From the NCBI GenBank assembly GCA_021323375.2, contig JAJPCT020000002.1, positions 1 to 51,907 of the forward strand: DNA of 51,907 nucleotides. Direction: 5' to 3'. Source of the DNA: Candidatus Wolframiiraptor gerlachensis. GTDB taxonomy: Archaea > Thermoproteota > Nitrososphaeria_A > Caldarchaeales > Wolframiiraptoraceae. Within the stretch, counting starts at the first letter, position 1. Every line of letters starts with the position of its first letter. The translations under genes and the position numbers were made by a program. Below are positions 49,881 to 51,907 of this stretch, one piece after another. The notes under the pieces are model-generated. The model was not told where the DNA came from, did no database searches, and saw nothing but the letters and a program-made list of their open reading frames with translations.

Positions 49881-50072
49881 TTGACACAGGGCTTACGGAG
49901 CTGTCTAGTGACATCAAAGACCAACCGCGTGGACTATTACCATCCTATGTGGGCACTCCCCAATCTCATAGATATCGCATTCGAGCAGAACCCAACGCGG
50001 GTCAGGAAGACTTGGGAATCGCCGTAGAAGCAGGAATATTACCCTCGACCCGTGTTCCTGGAGATCTACTAA
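49881..50072 (+). pseudogene. C-terminal gene remnant with one in-frame TAG
   Basis: In one frame the DNA reads NRVDYYHPMWALPNLIDIAF, EQNPTRVRKTWESP, then TAG (50025-50027), then KQEYYPRPVFLEIY and TAA at 50070-50072. The text before and after the TAG is equally protein-like and in the same frame, so the stop is a point change in a former gene, or read through. No start or ribosome binding site is visible and the upstream part dissolves into stops. Family not recognised. Confidence 0.4.
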
Positions 50073-50124
50073 GTTGCAAGCCCAATAGCTATAAGAGTCC
50101 TCATTATTTTCTTCAAATTTTTTC

Positions 50125-50352
50125 TCAGGATCTTATCCTCCCGATGACCCTAATCTCCACCGGGAACCCCTTATATGATGATGGGATCTTACTTTTGTCC
50201 TTCTCCCCCTCAACATAGAATATTATCTTCCCATCTGCATGACTTATCCCGACAACCCCCTCAAGCGGCAAAACTCCTTCACAGCCTGTGAAACGGCCTC
50301 CTCGATAGGGGTGGACATTAACCTCACATATCATGGCAGCTAGGCTCCTCAT
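50125..50352 (-). CDS. Hypothetical protein, possible truncated gene
   Basis: 75 aa from ATG 50352. It has a coherent beta-rich text: GVVGISHADGKIIFYVEGEK, KSKIPSSYKGFPVEIRVIGR. That pattern (GVVGI, then a YVE strand, then a lysine-rich link and a V-I-G strand) resembles the N-terminal domain that precedes trypsin-like modules in some archaeal proteins, but nothing recognisable follows before the stop. It may be a complete small protein or the start of a cut gene. Moderate to low certainty. Confidence 0.4.
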   Translation of the reverse strand: MRSLAAMICEVNVHPYRGGRFTGCEGVLPLEGVVGISHADGKIIFYVEGEKDKSKIPSSYKGFPVEIRVIGRIRS

Positions 50353-50398
50353 ATTCCTTAGTCTGGCTGGCTTATTAGCGGGTGGTAGGGAGGTGGAA

Positions 50399-50544
50399 AG
50401 GCTTGAAAGAGGTTTTGCTTGTTGAGAAAACACGAGATGGTATGTGATCTATGCGGCAACCTCATGGTTTTGATGAGGGAAGGGCTGGGGGGTCAAAAGG
50501 GTCAGAGGGGTGTTTTTGTATGGGTTATAGTTGCAAAAATTTAA
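50399..50544 (+). pseudogene. Second decayed copy of the small zinc-ribbon gene
   Basis: AAGAGGTTTTGCTTGTTGAG matches AAGAGGTTTTACATATTGAG of the intact gene; TATGTGATCTATGCGGCAAC matches TATGTGATCTATGCGGAAAC. If one A of GAGAAAACACGAG is removed the frame reads EVLLVEKHEMVCDLCGNLMV, then LMREGLGG, confirming descent. The single extra base shifts the real frame to an early stop, and the second CxxC knuckle is absent. The relic ends directly at the rpl12 promoter. Confidence 0.6.
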
Positions 50545-50546
50545 AT
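50537..50546 (+). promoter_or_regulatory. TATA box of rpl12
   Basis: AAATTTAAAT lies 32-41 bases before ATG 50578, a strong archaeal TATA box allowing a leader of roughly 5-10 bases. Its presence shows that rpl12 is transcribed on its own here, not from an upstream rpl10. Confidence 0.55.
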
Positions 50547-50577
50547 TGAAGCTTAAACGTGATTCGGCCGAACGGTC

Positions 50578-50901
50578 ATGGAGTATATCTATGCCGCCTT
50601 GCTCCTTCATAAGGCTGGTCAGCAGATTACAGAGGAGAATGTGAAGAAGGTTCTCTCTGCTGCTGGGATAAACCCTGATGAGGCTAGGGTTAAGGCTCTC
50701 GTTGCAGCCCTCTCCGAGATCAATATAGACGAGGTGTTGAAAAGCGCGACTGCGATGCCGTTTGCGCCGGTGGCCGCTGCGGCGGCAGCCCCAGCCGCGC
50801 CTCAGGAGAAGCCAGAGGCAAAGGAAGAGAAGAAGAAAGAGGAGGAGGAGAGGAAGGCCGAGGAGGAGGCTCTGGCAGGGCTGAGCGCTCTCTTCGGATA
50901 A
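50578..50901 (+). CDS. rpl12: 50S ribosomal stalk protein P1 (L12)
   Basis: 107 aa. [20 protein letters not shown] starts the dimerisation domain; an Ala/Pro hinge ([18 protein letters not shown]) is followed by a charged Lys/Glu helix and the invariant end [10 protein letters not shown], which contacts translation factors. L10, the usual upstream partner, is not present; degraded DNA takes its place. alaS follows at ten bases, a typical archaeal order. Confidence 0.95.
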   Translation: MEYIYAALLLHKAGQQITEENVKKVLSAAGINPDEARVKALVAALSEINIDEVLKSATAMPFAPVAAAAAAPAAPQEKPEAKEEKKKEEEERKAEEEALAGLSALFG

Positions 50902-50910
50902 GGCTTCACA

Positions 50911-51510
50911 GTGCTGAGCAAACCATTTATTACCACCTCTTATCTGAGAAAAGGCTTAGAGATACTGGCCGTAGCAGTCTTGGTGGGAAGCTTGAGGTTC
51001 GGGCCAGAGGAATATTCTCTAAACTTCCTGAGGGAGCGTGGTTATATCAGGAGGCGTTGCATCAGCTGTGGCGAATATTTCTGGACGCTAAGCCCGGATA
51101 GGGAGGTCTGCGGCGAGTCTCCTTGCGAGCCATACCGCTTCGTCGGCAAGAGCCTGACTAGGCGCAGGATGAGCCTTCGCGAGGTTCGAGAAGCATTCCT
51201 CAGATTCTTCGAGAGGAGGGGCCATACTATAATCGCGCCGTATCCCGTTGTTGCCCGCTGGAGATCTGACCTATTCCTGACGGATGCAAGCATAGTTGAC
51301 TTCCAGCCATATGTCACGTCCGGGATCGCTCCTCCGCCAGCGAACCCCCTCGTCATAAGCCAGCCATGCATAAGGCTCGTCGACATAGATAAGGTTGGGC
51401 TAACCTTCGGAAGACATCTTACAATATTCGAGATGGGGGGCGCCCACGCCTTCAACTACCCCGACAAGGAGGTTTACTGGAAGGAGGAAACCGTCCAATA
51501 TTATTGTTGA
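50911..51510 (+). pseudogene. alaS: Truncated alanyl-tRNA synthetase (N-terminal part only)
   Basis: 199 aa, against about 880-920 in archaeal AlaRS. The zinc-knuckle leader [20 protein letters not shown] and the class II motifs are clear: [36 protein letters not shown] and [20 protein letters not shown]. It then breaks off at ETVQYYC-stop, before motif 3, the tRNA-binding and editing domains. The DNA that follows does not resemble alaS in any frame. As it stands it cannot be active. It may be one half of a split enzyme, a dead copy, or the edge of an assembly join. GTG 50911 or TTG 50992 could be the start. Confidence 0.75.
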
Positions 51511-51907
51511 GGGGTTGAGGATCTTGGAGGGGAAGAAGGGGATTATTGTCGAGGGGATCGTCTTGGGGGAGGTGCTTGAGCTGAGATGAGGAACAATGTG
51601 AGATCAAGTATAATGCGGATAAGGGTAATGGAGTAGAGAGAATGGAGGTGTGTAGGAGGATTTATTCGGGGAGGATGGGGATGGACTCGGAGAAGATGAA
51701 TACTCTAATTATGACGAGAAGGCTGCCGAAGGGGGAGCTTGATCTGTCATGGTCTATTGAGCTAGGTGAATTAGAGAATATCATAGAAAGATATGTGTCA
51801 GGAGGGCTATCAACGAAATACTAGACTATGTTAGGGCTATTGCGCTAGATGTTCTGTCGAGAAAGCAATAGGGAGGATGAGGAAGATGGAGCTAGAATGA
51901 TTGTCTT
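51511..51907. other. Non-coding or decayed region after truncated alaS
   Basis: About 400 bases. In the frame of plus-strand 51501-51588 a protein-like tail is seen ([20 protein letters not shown], then VLGEVLELR and stop), unrelated to AlaRS. A 60-codon frame at 51642-51824 (ending ERYVSGGLSTKY) is also protein-like but has no family and no good start. I read the whole as fragments of lost genes, purine-rich on this strand. Confidence 0.35.

Noticed and set aside
50025..50027. Pyrrolysine codon
   Set aside because: Surroundings are degraded, no start signal exists and TAG ends ordinary genes in the window; a nonsense mutation is simpler.
1..51907. CRISPR array, rRNA genes, integrase or replication origin
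   Set aside because: I looked for regular spaced repeats, rRNA core sequences, tyrosine/serine recombinase motifs and Orc1/Cdc6 with origin repeats and found none.

Overview
The window is chromosomal DNA of an archaeon. It encodes archaeal-type information-processing proteins (S28e, L24e, L34e, stalk protein P1/L12, aIF2-gamma, aEF1-beta, Rpo7, Spt4, FEN1, ATP-dependent DNA ligase, archaeal CCA-adding enzyme, Trm5) and two intron-bearing tRNA genes with encoded CCA. Its A/T-rich TATA-like boxes often lie close enough to the start codon to imply leaderless or short-leader mRNAs. L34e, frequent GTG/TTG starts and a tRNA with more than one intron point to a thermophilic TACK-type lineage, possibly korarchaeal. 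That placement is inference, because no 16S gene is present.

Layout. 0-0.4 kb: small zinc-ribbon gene. 0.4-5.7 kb: overlapping thpR-cca-protein-kinase genes, then a 5-formyl-THF cyclo-ligase-like protein, an MFS transporter and an ACT-domain regulator. 5.7 kb: tRNA-Pro(GGG) with intron. 5.9-6.7 kb: AN1 zinc finger/site-2 protease. 6.7-9.6 kb: a markedly AT-rich four-gene operon (glucosyl-3-phosphoglycerate synthase-like GT, RCK/TrkA protein, MscS channel, HAD phosphatase) that reads as an osmoadaptation cassette. 9.7-11.6 kb: TauE/SafE permease, a frameshifted NifX-like gene, a DUF5320-like protein and a divergent DUF134 regulator, with paired palindromes between the last two. 11.6-17.5 kb: Hsp20, DNA ligase, a membrane protein, a tiny Lys/Ala-rich protein, a free-standing tRNA-binding domain, AsnRS, a tiny Glu/Trp-rich protein and an Mrr-like nuclease. 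17.5-22.6 kb: divergent livKGF / livHM ABC transporter. 22.7-28.4 kb: a methyltransferase/ATP-grasp fusion, SAH/MTA deaminase, DNA-repair enzymes (Ogg, Ogt) and a nucleoside phosphorylase. 28.4-32.3 kb: ValRS and a solitary TnpB. 32.3-32.9 kb: gene graveyard. 32.9-37.3 kb: translation/transcription cluster. 37.3-39.7 kb: cytidylate kinase and nicotinate/nicotinamide salvage. 39.8-49 kb: aEF1-beta, Cdc48 with a small wHTH partner, FEN1, Trm5, ThiD-ThiN, a P-loop protein, ThiW, GtrA and endonuclease IV. 49.2 kb: tRNA-Gln(UUG) apparently with two introns. 49.8-51.9 kb: a second graveyard flanking rpl12 and a truncated alaS.

Three themes recur. (1) The osmoadaptation operon differs in base composition from its neighbours and looks acquired. 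(2) Recognisable relics of the small zinc-ribbon gene at the left edge occur at 32.6 and 50.4 kb, each inside non-coding decayed DNA, so this family has been copied and lost repeatedly. (3) Two very short, extremely biased proteins (Lys/Ala-rich and Glu/Trp-rich), missed by length cut-offs, flank the AsnRS gene. The most consequential anomaly is alaS, which breaks off inside its catalytic domain at its usual place behind rpl12. It could be a split gene, a pseudogene or a misassembly.
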